64,000 nucleotides of DNA from Bacteriovoracia bacterium (GCA_030431635.1 JAUIIL010000003.1:124001-188000), one strand, 5' to 3'. Positions 1 to 9,207 are shown, numbered from the stretch's first letter. The notes: a model not told the origin generated them from the sequence alone. Program-made: numbers and translations.

Positions 1-215
1 ATAGCTTCAACGGGACAGCTTTCTAGTGCGCTTTCACACTCTTGAATTTCAGAAGGTGATTGAGGTTGTTTTTTGACAAAAGCATGGCCGTCATCATCGT
101 TCATTTCAAAAAAACGATCTGCTTCCATGACACAAGCATCGCATGCAATACACTGGTCATCGACATAGTACTTACCAGGAATATTATCTTTAAACTTTGC
201 TGATTTATCAGCCAT
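1..215 (-). CDS. Single-cluster ferredoxin (3' end outside window)
   Basis: The minus strand reads from an ATG at 213-215 as a small acidic protein whose C-terminus runs off the left edge. Residues about 23-29 carry Cys-Ile-Ala-Cys-Asp-Ala-Cys, and a later Ser-Cys-Pro-Val-Glu-Ala supplies the distant cysteine. This is the layout of Bacillus-type ferredoxins with one cluster, which carry low-potential electrons in the cytoplasm. An AAAGGTG ribosome-binding-like sequence lies upstream of the ATG. It follows the ppiD-like gene on the same strand after about 50 bases, so the two may be cotranscribed. Its redox partner is unknown. Confidence 0.85.
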   Translation of the reverse strand, partial: MADKSAKFKDNIPGKYYVDDQCIACDACVMEADRFFEMNDDDGHAFVKKQPQSPSEIQECESALESCPVEA

Positions 216-267
216 AACCACTCACCTTTAGATAAGTGGCTATGTACCATAGATTTTTTGTTTTTGG

Positions 268-1764
268 CTAGTTTTTACAAACGTCAACGCTGTTAAAATC
301 GGGAATACAGTCAATATTTGAGTTCTTAGTTAACTTAGAAATAAGGGTGCTTCTGTACTGCCTTGAAATCTTTGAGCTAAGCTGAGACTCTTGATTTTTC
401 GCAAGAGCGTCAAGATCTTTTCTTGTTCCTTTAGAGTTAACTTTAACGAGCCAAATATAACTTGGAGTTTTAAAGCTGATAATATCGCCATCTGTAGCCG
501 AAAATAATTGCTGGGTTTGCTCATTATTAAGTTCATAACGAGAGAGTTTGCTATCAAAAGCATTGACTTCAAATTTTTCTGTCAAATCCAAGTTATACTC
601 AGAAGCTAATTTTTTAGCATTTCCTTGTTTTAAACTTTTTTCAAAATTTTGCGCTACTTGATTCATTAATTCATCAAGTTCTTTAGATTTCTTCTTTCTT
701 ATAGACTCTTCGGCCAATTCTTTTTTGGCAGCTTCAAATGGAGTTACTTGTGCTGCTTTTTTATCTTCTACATAAATGATGTGGTAACCAAAATCTGTTT
801 TAACAGGTTGTGATATTTCACCTTTTTTAAGCTCAAAAGCCACTTTTTCAAACTCTGGTACCATCCTTCCTTTAGAGAACCACCCTAAACTTCCTTCCTT
901 TCCTTTTCCTGAAGGATCTTGAGTTTCTTTATTGGCGACGCTCTTAAAGTTCGTTGCTGAAAGAGTTTTCCTTAGTTCTTGTAATTTTTTAAGAGAGGCA
1001 GGTGAAGTGTCTCTATAGAGAATGTGGTAAGCTTTCACTTCTTCAGGTTTGTGATAAACATTTTTTTTACCATCATACATAACTTTAAGAACACCAATGT
1101 TTTTTTCATCTTTTAAGTAATCTTCAATTTCTTTAGATGAAACTTTAACGAAGTCCTGAAGCTTATTTTTCTCAACTCGAACTGAGTCAACGTTAACAAC
1201 TTTACTTTTAAATTGAGTAACTTCAGAAGCAAAGCTCTCAGAAACAGGACTCTCAAAGAGAATTTCTTCAATTTTTTTGACTTGAAGATCTTCTTTAACC
1301 ATATTTTCAAATTTCTGTGGAGTTAGATTATTACTTCTTAAAACAAGTCGGTACTGTTCAACATTAAAGCCGTTAGGGGCATCTTTAAAATAAACATCCT
1401 TGATATAATCCCTAATTTCTTGAGAACCAGTGATAACCCCCATGTTTTCGGTAAGGTTAAAAAGCATTTTTTTCTCAATGAGTTGCTTAATAGTTGAGCC
1501 ATATAGTCCGAATTGCTGTAATTGCTGAGGTGAAAGCTCCTTACCTCCAAAAAGCTGAGAGTATCTTTGGGCCATTTGAGAAAGCATCATTTGGAACTCT
1601 CTATAGGTAATCGGGGTTGAATCAACGGTCGCAACGTTTTCATCTGCTTTAAAAAAAGAGCCCCCCTGTCTTGTTGTGAAGACAAAACCAATAATAATGG
1701 CGAAAACAAAAATGGAAGCAATAATTCTTGCAGAAGTACTAGTAAATTGAGTTGGCATTGGCAT
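268..1764 (-). CDS. PpiD/SurA-type peptidyl-prolyl isomerase, membrane-anchored
   Basis: A 498-residue protein with one N-terminal membrane segment (about residues 13-30), a SurA_N-like helical region (about 40-170) and a parvulin rotamase domain (about 240-335). The parvulin domain shows the usual AYHIL, GSLGWF and FGYHIIYVE blocks. This is the architecture of PpiD, an inner-membrane chaperone that faces the periplasm and helps outer-membrane and exported proteins fold. Its length is shorter than E. coli PpiD (623) but normal for a single-parvulin version. Two in-frame ATGs (residues 1 and 3) compete; an AAGGAT sequence upstream serves either. A good sigma-70 promoter lies just upstream. It is divergent from the mreC operon. 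Confidence 0.85.
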   Translation of the reverse strand: MPMPTQFTSTSARIIASIFVFAIIIGFVFTTRQGGSFFKADENVATVDSTPITYREFQMMLSQMAQRYSQLFGGKELSPQQLQQFGLYGSTIKQLIEKKMLFNLTENMGVITGSQEIRDYIKDVYFKDAPNGFNVEQYRLVLRSNNLTPQKFENMVKEDLQVKKIEEILFESPVSESFASEVTQFKSKVVNVDSVRVEKNKLQDFVKVSSKEIEDYLKDEKNIGVLKVMYDGKKNVYHKPEEVKAYHILYRDTSPASLKKLQELRKTLSATNFKSVANKETQDPSGKGKEGSLGWFSKGRMVPEFEKVAFELKKGEISQPVKTDFGYHIIYVEDKKAAQVTPFEAAKKELAEESIRKKKSKELDELMNQVAQNFEKSLKQGNAKKLASEYNLDLTEKFEVNAFDSKLSRYELNNEQTQQLFSATDGDIISFKTPSYIWLVKVNSKGTRKDLDALAKNQESQLSSKISRQYRSTLISKLTKNSNIDCIPDFNSVDVCKN

Positions 1765-1790
1765 AGTTATAATCCTTTTTCTATCAAGGG

Positions 1791-1819
1791 ATTTTATCTC
1801 CCCTCTCAGGAGGCGTCAA
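1791..1819 (-). promoter_or_regulatory. Sigma-70-type promoter for the ppiD-like gene
   Basis: Read on the minus strand, TTGACG (1814-1819) and TAAAAT (1791-1796) are separated by exactly 17 bases, with an A-tract directly upstream of the -35 element. It lies about 27 bases upstream of the ppiD-like start codon. This is a motif match only; no transcript data. Confidence 0.55.
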
Positions 1820-1845
1820 AGCGCTTTTTTTAACCTATCATTTAT

Positions 1846-1872
1846 TTGGCAGCTTAGCACTCTTTAGATAAT
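1846..1872 (+). promoter_or_regulatory. Possible promoter for the mreC operon
   Basis: TTGGCA (1846-1851) resembles a -35 box and GATAAT (1867-1872) a -10 box, but the 15-base spacer is short. A TAATCT at 17-base spacing is a weaker alternative. It is placed correctly, 40-70 bases upstream of the mreC start. Confidence 0.3.
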
Positions 1873-1914
1873 CTATATATCTAGGAAATATCCCATAGTT
1901 TAAAGGACTGAAAA

Positions 1915-2754
1915 TTGAAAATAGCTATTTCTGAGAACTCAAAAATAAAACTGATTAATATACTCCTTGTTCTCATTTTCTCTATTTATGGTGTGTCAAA
2001 AAAAAGTTTTAAACATGATGAGGTTTCCACTTTTCAATCTGTCATGATGGAAGTTTTTGCGCCTCTGCAGCAGGGCACAATGAGCTTGAAGGAAAGGGTT
2101 GATTATGTTTTTACGCATTATTTCTTTCTTATCGAAACAAGTAAGAAAAACCAAATTTTGAAAAAGAAAATCCAAGAACTAGAGAATGCGATTTTTCAAT
2201 TTGAAGAAGTTCAAAAAGAAAACGAAAGACTCAAAGAGCTTTTAAAATTTGGAGAGGATATACCACGAGAAAAAGTACTGGCCCAGGTCGTTGGATGGGA
2301 TTCTTCAAATGAGTTTAAAGTATTAAGAATTAATAAAGGAAAAAAAGATGGCATAAAACTTAAATCACCAGTCATCACTATCAATGGTCTCGTCGGTTAT
2401 GTTTACAGGCTTTCAAATAACTATTCTGACATTCTAACTATTTTAGATCAAAACAACCGAGTTGATTCAATTGTAAGTAGAACTCGCTCTCATGGAATTA
2501 TTGAAGGTCTTGCTAATTTTAAAGCGAGATTAAAGTATGTGGTCAGAACTGAACCTGTTGAAATTGGAGATATGGTTATTACTGCAGGTCTAGGTAATAT
2601 TTATCCTAAAGGAATCAAAGTTGGAAAAATAACCAATATAGAAAAAGAAAGTTATGGACTCACTCAATCGATTGAAATCACGCCTACAGTTGACTTTCAT
2701 CGTTTGGAAGAAGTGGTTGTCCTAATAGCAAGGGAAGAGGAGCAAAAAGAATGA
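1915..2754 (+). CDS. mreC: Rod shape-determining protein MreC
   Basis: A 279-residue bitopic membrane protein with a membrane segment near residues 13-27, a coiled coil (about 60-105) and the two small beta-barrel domains of MreC (about 110-275, including the VVGWDSSNEF and VITAGLG blocks). MreC scaffolds the elongasome and links the cytoskeleton to PBP2 and RodA. The start is a TTG at 1915, preceded at good distance by AAAGGACTG; no ATG fits better. Its stop overlaps the mreD start by four bases (ATGA), which implies translational coupling. No mreB lies in the window. Confidence 0.93.
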   Translation: MKIAISENSKIKLINILLVLIFSIYGVSKKSFKHDEVSTFQSVMMEVFAPLQQGTMSLKERVDYVFTHYFFLIETSKKNQILKKKIQELENAIFQFEEVQKENERLKELLKFGEDIPREKVLAQVVGWDSSNEFKVLRINKGKKDGIKLKSPVITINGLVGYVYRLSNNYSDILTILDQNNRVDSIVSRTRSHGIIEGLANFKARLKYVVRTEPVEIGDMVITAGLGNIYPKGIKVGKITNIEKESYGLTQSIEITPTVDFHRLEEVVVLIAREEEQKE

Positions 2755-3284
2755 ACCAATATAAACTCAAAGAGCTTGTCTTATCCTTTCTCTATACCTG
2801 TATTTTGTTAGTTGTTTTAGAAGTTTTCTCAGCAACTTTTCTTCCATCTGTTGGACTAAGTAGTTACATCTTAAGCTTTCATATACTCGTTGTTCTTTTT
2901 ATTGGATTTCGTGTTCAAACAATTTATCAACCTTATCTTATTCTTATGGTTGAGCTTATTCATTCTGTTTTTACGATCGAGGGATGGGCCATAGGGACTC
3001 TTGCTGGAATTATTGTGACAAGTCTTATTAGTTATTTGAAAGATATGATTCAATTAAACTCAAGACTTTCTACAATAATTGTCGTTCAAATTTTCCAGGT
3101 GATCTGGTTCGTCCTTGTGAGCTCTCTCATTTCGATAAAACTGGGGGATTTTTCTTATATCTTAACTAGGTTTTGGCGTTTTCTACCTGAAAGTTTTTTA
3201 TTATCACTTATTTCTCCATTCTTCTTTATTGTCCTGATGAAGTTTTGGGGAACCAAAAAATCGTTAAAAGGTGTTAGAATTTAA
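2751..3284 (+). CDS. mreD: Rod shape-determining protein MreD
   Basis: A 177-residue, strongly hydrophobic protein with about five predicted membrane segments and an overall length typical of MreD, the integral membrane partner of MreC. Sequence conservation in this family is low, so the call relies mainly on topology, size and position between mreC and a class B PBP. It overlaps mreC by four bases. Its TAA shares a base with the ATG of the PBP2 gene (TAATG), so all four genes of this operon are translationally linked. Confidence 0.85.
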   Translation: MNQYKLKELVLSFLYTCILLVVLEVFSATFLPSVGLSSYILSFHILVVLFIGFRVQTIYQPYLILMVELIHSVFTIEGWAIGTLAGIIVTSLISYLKDMIQLNSRLSTIIVVQIFQVIWFVLVSSLISIKLGDFSYILTRFWRFLPESFLLSLISPFFFIVLMKFWGTKKSLKGVRI

Positions 3285-5287
3285 TGTTTGCTGAAGATGA
3301 TATCATCAAGTTTCATAGACGTAGGGTAACAATCATTGCCTATATTGTGACAATAAGCTTTTTAGTTTTAGTTCTAAGACTTTGGTTCTTACAGATCTAT
3401 AAAGGTGAAACGCTCCATGAATATTCCGTTCAAAACCGTTTACGGAAAGAAGTCGTTAGGGCCCCAAGGGGATTGATATACAGTAGAAATGGTCAAATTT
3501 TAGTTGATAACTTCCCTCGTTTTGATGCTGTTGTGACAAGACAGTTTTTAAAGAAAAGAAAAAAAACAATTAAAAGACTAAGTCAAATCCTAGATATTTC
3601 AGTTAAATCAATTGAGAAAATGATCCGCAAAAATAGTTCACAAGCAAAATATATTCCCATCACAATTAAAAAGAATATTTCTTCTAAGGAAATGGCCCTC
3701 ATTGAGACAGAGAACTCTGAGTTACCAGGTGTAAGTGTGAATGCTTTTATTTCAAGAGAGTATTTACACAAAGAAATAGGGGCCCATGCTCTTGGGTATA
3801 TTTCAGAAATCTCTCAAGAGCAACTTCCTAAATTTAGAAAAAGAGATAAGCTCGATTATCGTTTAGGAGACTTTATCGGTCAGTTTGGGATTGAAGAGCA
3901 ATGGGATAGAACCCTAAGAGGGATCAGTGGACATGAATATGTTGAAGTGGATGCTCTTGGAAGAAAAAATAAATATATCAATACAGATAATCTTTTTAAA
4001 GGAATTGAAGATCAAGCTTCAATTCCTGGTCAGAGTCTTAAGCTAACACTTGATTCTGACTTACAACAAGCTGGTTATCACGCTCTAGTAGGTGATGAAA
4101 AAAATAGAGCAAAATTTCCTAATAAAGTAGGGAGTGTCGTGGCCTTAGATGTGAAGACTGGAGAAATCCTGGCCATGGTTTCAAACCCCTCGTTCGATCC
4201 TTCTCAATTTAGTAGAGGACTAAGTGCTGATTACTGGAGTCAGCTTATTAATGATGATAACAACCCATTAAGGGATAGAAATATTCAAGAACATTATTCT
4301 CCGGGTTCAACCTTTAAACCTTTTACGGCAATAGCAGCTCTTGAAGAAGGTGTGATCAATGAAAAAAGTAAGATTCGTTGTCATGGAACCTTTAAACTTG
4401 GACGTAAGGTCTATCATAGTTGGAGAAAATTTGGGACTGAAAAAGTAAATATTGTGGATGCTCTTATGCAGTCTTGTAATATCTTTTTTTATAAAGTCGC
4501 TACAGAACTAGATATTGATGTCCTTGCAAAATATGCCAAGATGTTTGGACTTGGTAGCCGGTCTGGTATTTCTCTTCCAAGAGAGGTTTCAGGACTGATC
4601 CCTACGAGAGAGTGGAAGATGAAAAGAAATGGAGTTGATTGGCAATTGGGTGAGACTCTTTCTTGTTCCATTGGACAATCTTATGTTTTAACTTCAACGC
4701 TCCAGCTGGCCATTGCCTATGGAGCTATCGCAAACGAAGGAAAAGTTTTCAAACCAATTATAGTAAAAGAGATTATTGATAGAGATGGTACTGTCATTGA
4801 AAAAAGAAAAGCTGAAGTGACAAGAGAAATTAAACTCAAGCAATCAACTTGGGATTTAGTAAAAAAAGGTCTTTATCAGGTTGTGAATTCACCCAATGGT
4901 ACTGCTTGGTGGAGAAGAGGTTTTGGTTTAGAAATGGCCGGAAAAACGGGAACTGCCCAAGTCGTCAGTTCATCTGCCGATAAAATTTATGATAAATGTG
5001 AAAATAAACCTTATGAACAGAGACATCATGGAATCTTTGTTGGTTTTGCTCCATTTGATAATCCAAGGATTGCTGTTGCTTCCATGGTTGAACATGGATG
5101 TCATGGAAGTTCTGCTGCTGCTCCTGTAGTAGCCGCGGTTATTAATGAGTATATGGAAAAATATATGCCAAAAGAAAAAAGAGAGAATGAGAAAAAACAA
5201 ACAGCTCAATACAGAAGGTACTTAGCTAAGAGACAACAAGCTGAAGAAGCGAAGAAAAAAGAAGAGCAGTTAGAGGAAGATGAATAA
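3284..5287 (+). CDS. mrdA: Penicillin-binding protein 2 (elongation transpeptidase)
   Basis: A 667-residue class B PBP with one N-terminal membrane segment (about residues 17-38), a PBP dimerisation domain (about 60-230) and a transpeptidase domain. The catalytic motifs are all visible: SxxK with Ser342 and Lys345 (PGSTFKP), SxN in QSCNIF, and KTG in AGKTGTAQ. It crosslinks peptidoglycan in the elongasome. The C-terminal 40 residues are a highly charged Lys/Glu/Gln-rich tail beyond the catalytic domain, of unknown role. It sits between mreD and rodA with TAATG junctions on both sides. Confidence 0.95.
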   Translation: MFAEDDIIKFHRRRVTIIAYIVTISFLVLVLRLWFLQIYKGETLHEYSVQNRLRKEVVRAPRGLIYSRNGQILVDNFPRFDAVVTRQFLKKRKKTIKRLSQILDISVKSIEKMIRKNSSQAKYIPITIKKNISSKEMALIETENSELPGVSVNAFISREYLHKEIGAHALGYISEISQEQLPKFRKRDKLDYRLGDFIGQFGIEEQWDRTLRGISGHEYVEVDALGRKNKYINTDNLFKGIEDQASIPGQSLKLTLDSDLQQAGYHALVGDEKNRAKFPNKVGSVVALDVKTGEILAMVSNPSFDPSQFSRGLSADYWSQLINDDNNPLRDRNIQEHYSPGSTFKPFTAIAALEEGVINEKSKIRCHGTFKLGRKVYHSWRKFGTEKVNIVDALMQSCNIFFYKVATELDIDVLAKYAKMFGLGSRSGISLPREVSGLIPTREWKMKRNGVDWQLGETLSCSIGQSYVLTSTLQLAIAYGAIANEGKVFKPIIVKEIIDRDGTVIEKRKAEVTREIKLKQSTWDLVKKGLYQVVNSPNGTAWWRRGFGLEMAGKTGTAQVVSSSADKIYDKCENKPYEQRHHGIFVGFAPFDNPRIAVASMVEHGCHGSSAAAPVVAAVINEYMEKYMPKEKRENEKKQTAQYRRYLAKRQQAEEAKKKEEQLEEDE

Positions 5288-6390
5288 TGTTTGCTGATTC
5301 AATTGAGTATTTTAAAAAATATGACTATAGTTTTTTAGGTCTTGCACTCACTATTTTTGTTTTGGGTGTTCTCAATCTCTATTCTGCCACTCACTCTAAT
5401 CCTTCATTAGAAGGAATTTATAAAACTCAAATTTTCTATTTTTTTATTTCCATGATGATAGGGGTTATTGTTAGTTTTATTAATCCCAAAAATCTTTTTC
5501 GTTATTCATACATTATTTATGGTTTTAATATTTTTCTTCTAATTCTGGTTCTTGTGTTGGGAAAAATCGGAATGGGAGCTCAGCGCTGGTTGGTCCTAGG
5601 ACCTTTTAGATTACAACCTTCTGAGCTTATGAAAATTTCAACAGTCTTGGCCTTGGCAAGATGGTTTTGTAAAGCAAACCCTGAAAGAGGATTGGTTTTA
5701 AAAGATTTAATATTCCCTTCTTTTATTGCTTTTATTCCAGCCATTTTAATTATTATTCAACCTGATTTAGGAACAGGACTTCTCATACTTCTTATTTATG
5801 CAGTTCTTGTTTATTATAGAAAGCTTCATTGGAAATCAATTACAATACTAGCTTTCATTGGACTTATTTCCGGGGGCGTAATGTATAAGTATGGTCTCAA
5901 GGAATATCAAAGAAAAAGAATTCAGACTTTTATTAACCCTTATGCTGACGCGAAGGGATCTGGGTATAATGCGATTCAGTCAGAAATTGCTATTGGTTCA
6001 GGTAGGCTTTTTGGAAAGGGATATATGAAGTCCTCCCAGGGAGCACTGGCTTTTTTACCTGAGAATCATACAGATTTTGTCTTTTCAATTTTCAATGAAG
6101 AGCATGGTTTTATTGGTGCCCTTTTTCTCATTGTTCTTTATCTGATTTTACTCTTACGCTTCATTTGGCTTTCAACGGCTGTCCTTCACTTTTATGAGTC
6201 TATTGTTGTCATTGGTTTGATGTCGATTTTCTTTTGGCATACGTTAGTAAATATGAGTATGGTTATGGGATTAATGCCAGTTGTTGGACTTCCACTGCCA
6301 TTTATGTCTTATGGGGGATCGTCCTTACTCACCTTTGGTGTCGTTATTGGGCTTGCAACATCCATCAGTAATTCACGAAATTTATTTTAG
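5287..6390 (+). CDS. rodA: Rod shape-determining protein RodA (SEDS glycosyltransferase)
   Basis: A 367-residue polytopic protein with about ten membrane segments and the SEDS-family blocks: QRWLVLGPFRLQPSE near residue 100, IQPDLGTG, ENHTDFVFS and the C-terminal PLPFMSYGGSS. RodA polymerises glycan strands and works with the adjacent PBP2. It starts at an ATG sharing a base with the PBP2 stop. Its TAG overlaps the stop of the convergent gene by four bases (6387-6390), leaving no room for a terminator between them. Confidence 0.95.
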   Translation: MFADSIEYFKKYDYSFLGLALTIFVLGVLNLYSATHSNPSLEGIYKTQIFYFFISMMIGVIVSFINPKNLFRYSYIIYGFNIFLLILVLVLGKIGMGAQRWLVLGPFRLQPSELMKISTVLALARWFCKANPERGLVLKDLIFPSFIAFIPAILIIIQPDLGTGLLILLIYAVLVYYRKLHWKSITILAFIGLISGGVMYKYGLKEYQRKRIQTFINPYADAKGSGYNAIQSEIAIGSGRLFGKGYMKSSQGALAFLPENHTDFVFSIFNEEHGFIGALFLIVLYLILLLRFIWLSTAVLHFYESIVVIGLMSIFFWHTLVNMSMVMGLMPVVGLPLPFMSYGGSSLLTFGVVIGLATSISNSRNLF

Positions 6391-8243
6391 TTAATATCTT
6401 CTTGGAGTTTAAGCTTGTTAAGAAGTTCTCTCGAAGGTTTTAGGTTTTCAAGAATATTTCGATTTTTCAAGACTGATTCAATGAGTTTTTTGTAAGCTTC
6501 ATCTTTAGCAATGATATATCCTTCTTCTCTAAGGTTATCGATAATATTTTCTCTTTGACTAAGATAACCATGGATTGTATAAAGAAAATCTTCTCCTGCT
6601 TTTTGCTTTATCTCCTTGCCCATTTCTGTTCTTAATTCCAAGTCTCCATTACTAAGATAATTATCAATATAATTATGTGACAGTTCTAGTGTTTCAACAA
6701 AATCATCTCTATCTTCACCTAGCGCAGTTAGAAAATTATCATCTATAAAGCTCGAATAACCATCTTCAATAAGATATTTTTTGTGTTTAGAGAAAGCTTC
6801 AGCGACTTTATTGTAAATTCTTTTAGATAAAAAAAGCTGAGTTAGTTCATTTCTTTTATTGATATATTCAGGCTCTTGGTCCCAATTGGGGTTTTTATCT
6901 AAAACTCCTTGATAAACGTAATGAGAGAGAAAACTCATTAGAAATTCATGGTAACAGCTTTCTTCAACAGTGAATTTTCTCGTTGCATTTGCACATTCGG
7001 CCAGAGCTGGTGTTGTGTTAAAATACTTTAATAAAATCCAATTTCTTCTGTTGGTAATTGAGGCACGCTTCTCTTTAACCCAGGTATTTTCAGTGAAAAG
7101 GCTAACAACATAAGACACGAAAAAACCCGCTCCTACGAGCCAAAAACCAGTTAGGTTTCCAAAAATTTTCCCTTTAAAGTTTTTAAATTCCCCTTGAAGC
7201 TCTTCCATAAGAGGAAGATTTTTTGCTTGCCTGAGCCTTTCTTTACCTTTTCCTCTTTTGGGAATAGCTTTAACCTCTTTCCAGAGCTCTCTTCTAAGTG
7301 CTCTCGTGAACGCTCCACTTGTGGGATAATAAGAAGGGTTTATCATTGCTATTTCAATGAGAGTAAGTAATTGCTCTTGAAGAAGAGTTCTTTTATCTTG
7401 AGGAATACTATTGAGTTTATTTCTCACAAAACCAAGTCGGCGTTTCATATGTGCTTGCTCTACAAGAAGATCGTGAATATCACTATTTTTAAAGACTTCA
7501 TCAGTAATATTATTTCTTGTGAAGGTATTCTTAGAGATTTGCTTTCTCTCCTTAAGTATCCCTAGAAAATTATTCCATTCACCAATTTTTATTTTCTTCC
7601 AGTGAACTTCTTGGTTCTCTACCCATGGCAGAAGAATATTAACACTCAAATCTCCATCAAAGTCTCTTTTTGATAGTTTTTTTCCTTGATAAAGTTTTTT
7701 TCCATTTTTATAAAGAAGTAATTCTTGATGTTGAAGAGTGGCCTCGAAACCTTCTTCAATTGTTCGCTCCATTCTTTTTTTGTAAGAGGTATAATAATCA
7801 AGCCAATCATAGATAATCTCAGTTATTTTTTTGGAATCATCAGGACTCATTTCTTGGATACGATCAATGTTATTAATCACCCAAACGTTTTGAAATTTAT
7901 TGTCATAAAACTGATAGTAGCTTGGAAGAAAAGCTGATTTATTGAAACGTCCAATAGATGAGCGTAAGTCATGATAGGCACTAACAAACCCTTTTAAAAT
8001 AGGTTCACTTGTTCTGTTATCATGCATTTGCCAAATGTTTTTAATAAAACCTTTGATATCATTGTTAAGCCTGGCTTGGTGAAGGAGCTTCTTTCTTTGG
8101 GAAAGAGAGAGAGGTGTTCTTTCCTCCCAGTGAGCATTACAAAATTTAGGATCGTCATAAAGGCTTTTAAGAACATAATCCTCTTCTGATGCGTAAGAGG
8201 TCATTTTGATGAAAAAAAAGAAAAGGAAAAATATTTTATTCAT
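6387..8243 (-). CDS. Large exported protein of unknown function
   Basis: A 618-residue protein that I do not recognise. It has a short phenylalanine-rich N-terminal signal or anchor (about residues 3-18) ending near SYASEED. A second hydrophobic stretch (about residues 365-385, FWLVGAGFFVSYVVSL) would place a charged, mostly helical C-terminal half on the opposite side of a membrane. There are scattered cysteines (near CNAHW, AECAN and ESCYHEF) but no catalytic motif I can name. The gene stands alone between the convergent rodA operon and a divergent small gene, with its start codon at 8241-8243. Confidence 0.7.
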   Translation of the reverse strand: MNKIFFLFFFFIKMTSYASEEDYVLKSLYDDPKFCNAHWEERTPLSLSQRKKLLHQARLNNDIKGFIKNIWQMHDNRTSEPILKGFVSAYHDLRSSIGRFNKSAFLPSYYQFYDNKFQNVWVINNIDRIQEMSPDDSKKITEIIYDWLDYYTSYKKRMERTIEEGFEATLQHQELLLYKNGKKLYQGKKLSKRDFDGDLSVNILLPWVENQEVHWKKIKIGEWNNFLGILKERKQISKNTFTRNNITDEVFKNSDIHDLLVEQAHMKRRLGFVRNKLNSIPQDKRTLLQEQLLTLIEIAMINPSYYPTSGAFTRALRRELWKEVKAIPKRGKGKERLRQAKNLPLMEELQGEFKNFKGKIFGNLTGFWLVGAGFFVSYVVSLFTENTWVKEKRASITNRRNWILLKYFNTTPALAECANATRKFTVEESCYHEFLMSFLSHYVYQGVLDKNPNWDQEPEYINKRNELTQLFLSKRIYNKVAEAFSKHKKYLIEDGYSSFIDDNFLTALGEDRDDFVETLELSHNYIDNYLSNGDLELRTEMGKEIKQKAGEDFLYTIHGYLSQRENIIDNLREEGYIIAKDEAYKKLIESVLKNRNILENLKPSRELLNKLKLQEDIN

Positions 8244-8407
8244 AGGCCAATAAGCTTAGATTGATGATGCGTTTTGTTATCACAAAGGATGGTAAATTTA
8301 AACTCTTTCGATAAATTTTGCCTGAAGTTTTTGTCCATTTAATTTTCATTTGGCGACGAAAAGTCTAGTTAATCTATGTAATTTTAGTTGGTTAGCGTGG
8401 TTTTAAT

Positions 8408-8423
8408 TGGCATATTCTTTGCT
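8408..8423 (+). promoter_or_regulatory. Sigma-54-like -24/-12 element
   Basis: TGGCATATTCTTTGCT matches the TGGC-N8-TTGC spacing of sigma-54 promoters exactly, with GG and GC eleven bases apart in the required register. A start of transcription would fall near 8434, only about two bases from the downstream ATG at 8436, so the message would be nearly leaderless. That makes chance a real alternative. Confidence 0.3.
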
Positions 8424-8435
8424 CTCTAAAAGAGT

Positions 8436-8684
8436 ATGATTAGTTTTACACGCTCAATTCTTCTTTTTTTTATTATTATTGTCAGCGCTTCTGCTATCTC
8501 AGGGGAGCGAGAAGCCAAAGCTGTTCCAAAGATTCTAGGTACTTATGCGAAATCTACTGTGCGCAAAAGCCTCTTTGAGCAAGGAGTTTTCTTAGAAGCT
8601 CAAGAAAGTGGAGATAAAAAGCCTAATATCAAAAAGCTCATCTATCAAAGCGAGAGATTCAAGCGATTGGTAGAAAGTCTATAA
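8436..8684 (+). CDS. Small exported protein, unknown
   Basis: An 82-residue protein with a clear signal peptide: about 20 residues of Leu/Phe/Ile ending at SASAISG, giving a mature basic protein of about 60 residues. No domain is recognised. The start ATG has only a weak AAAAGAG upstream. It lies in front of the MarR gene, with a 64-base gap holding a palindrome, so it is probably a separate transcript. Confidence 0.55.
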   Translation: MISFTRSILLFFIIIVSASAISGEREAKAVPKILGTYAKSTVRKSLFEQGVFLEAQESGDKKPNIKKLIYQSERFKRLVESL

Positions 8685-8711
8685 TTTGCATTTAGTTTTA
8701 AGCTGGGATAA

Positions 8712-8728
8712 AGTATTACAGTAATACT
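8712..8728. promoter_or_regulatory. 17-bp palindrome upstream of the MarR gene
   Basis: AGTATTAC-A-GTAATACT is a perfect inverted repeat with one central base, ending 20 bases before the MarR start codon. MarR dimers typically bind palindromes of 16-20 bases in their own promoter, so autoregulation is likely by analogy. The TAATACT half could also overlap a -10 box. Confidence 0.5.
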
Positions 8729-8748
8729 ATTTTGTGCGCAGGATTTAA

Positions 8749-9207
8749 ATGAAAAGAATCTCACACATAGGAAATCTTCTCAAGAAAATTTATAGATCTT
8801 ATAGTCAAGAGTTGCTTTCCAGTCTTCAAGAAAGAGGTTTTACAGATCTGAGACCAAGCTTCTTAGAGATTTTAATGTTTTTATGCGAGCATGAAGGACC
8901 TTCAATTAAAGAAATTGGAAGGGTTTGTGGTCTAAAAAAGCAAACAATGACTAGTCATCTAAATGAGTTAGAAAAAAGAGGCTATATTATACGAAAAGCT
9001 TCGTTGGCAGATAAAAGAGAGCAAAATGTCTTTCTTACTGAATATGGAGAAAAATTTAAATTTAACCTCGTTGAAGTCGTTGATAACCTCGAAAACAGAT
9101 ATTCTGGAAGAGTAGGTGAGGTTGAACTTGATCGTGTTCAGCTTATGCTTGAAAATTTACATAAAGAACTGACGTTTAAAGAAGAATTTAATCTTTTTAA
9201 TCACTAG
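8749..9207 (+). CDS. MarR-family transcriptional regulator
   Basis: A 152-residue winged-helix protein. The central region (about residues 45-105) has the MarR pattern: IKEIGRVCGLKKQTMTSHL as helix-turn-helix, then LEKRGYIIR and the wing with ADKREQNVFLTEYG, which is the conserved D-x-R signature. It is a dimeric DNA-binding repressor whose ligand cannot be told from sequence. An AGGA sequence lies before the ATG. The upstream palindrome probably marks autoregulation. Its TAG overlaps the stop of the convergent rhodanese gene in a CTAG. Confidence 0.85.
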   Translation: MKRISHIGNLLKKIYRSYSQELLSSLQERGFTDLRPSFLEILMFLCEHEGPSIKEIGRVCGLKKQTMTSHLNELEKRGYIIRKASLADKREQNVFLTEYGEKFKFNLVEVVDNLENRYSGRVGEVELDRVQLMLENLHKELTFKEEFNLFNH

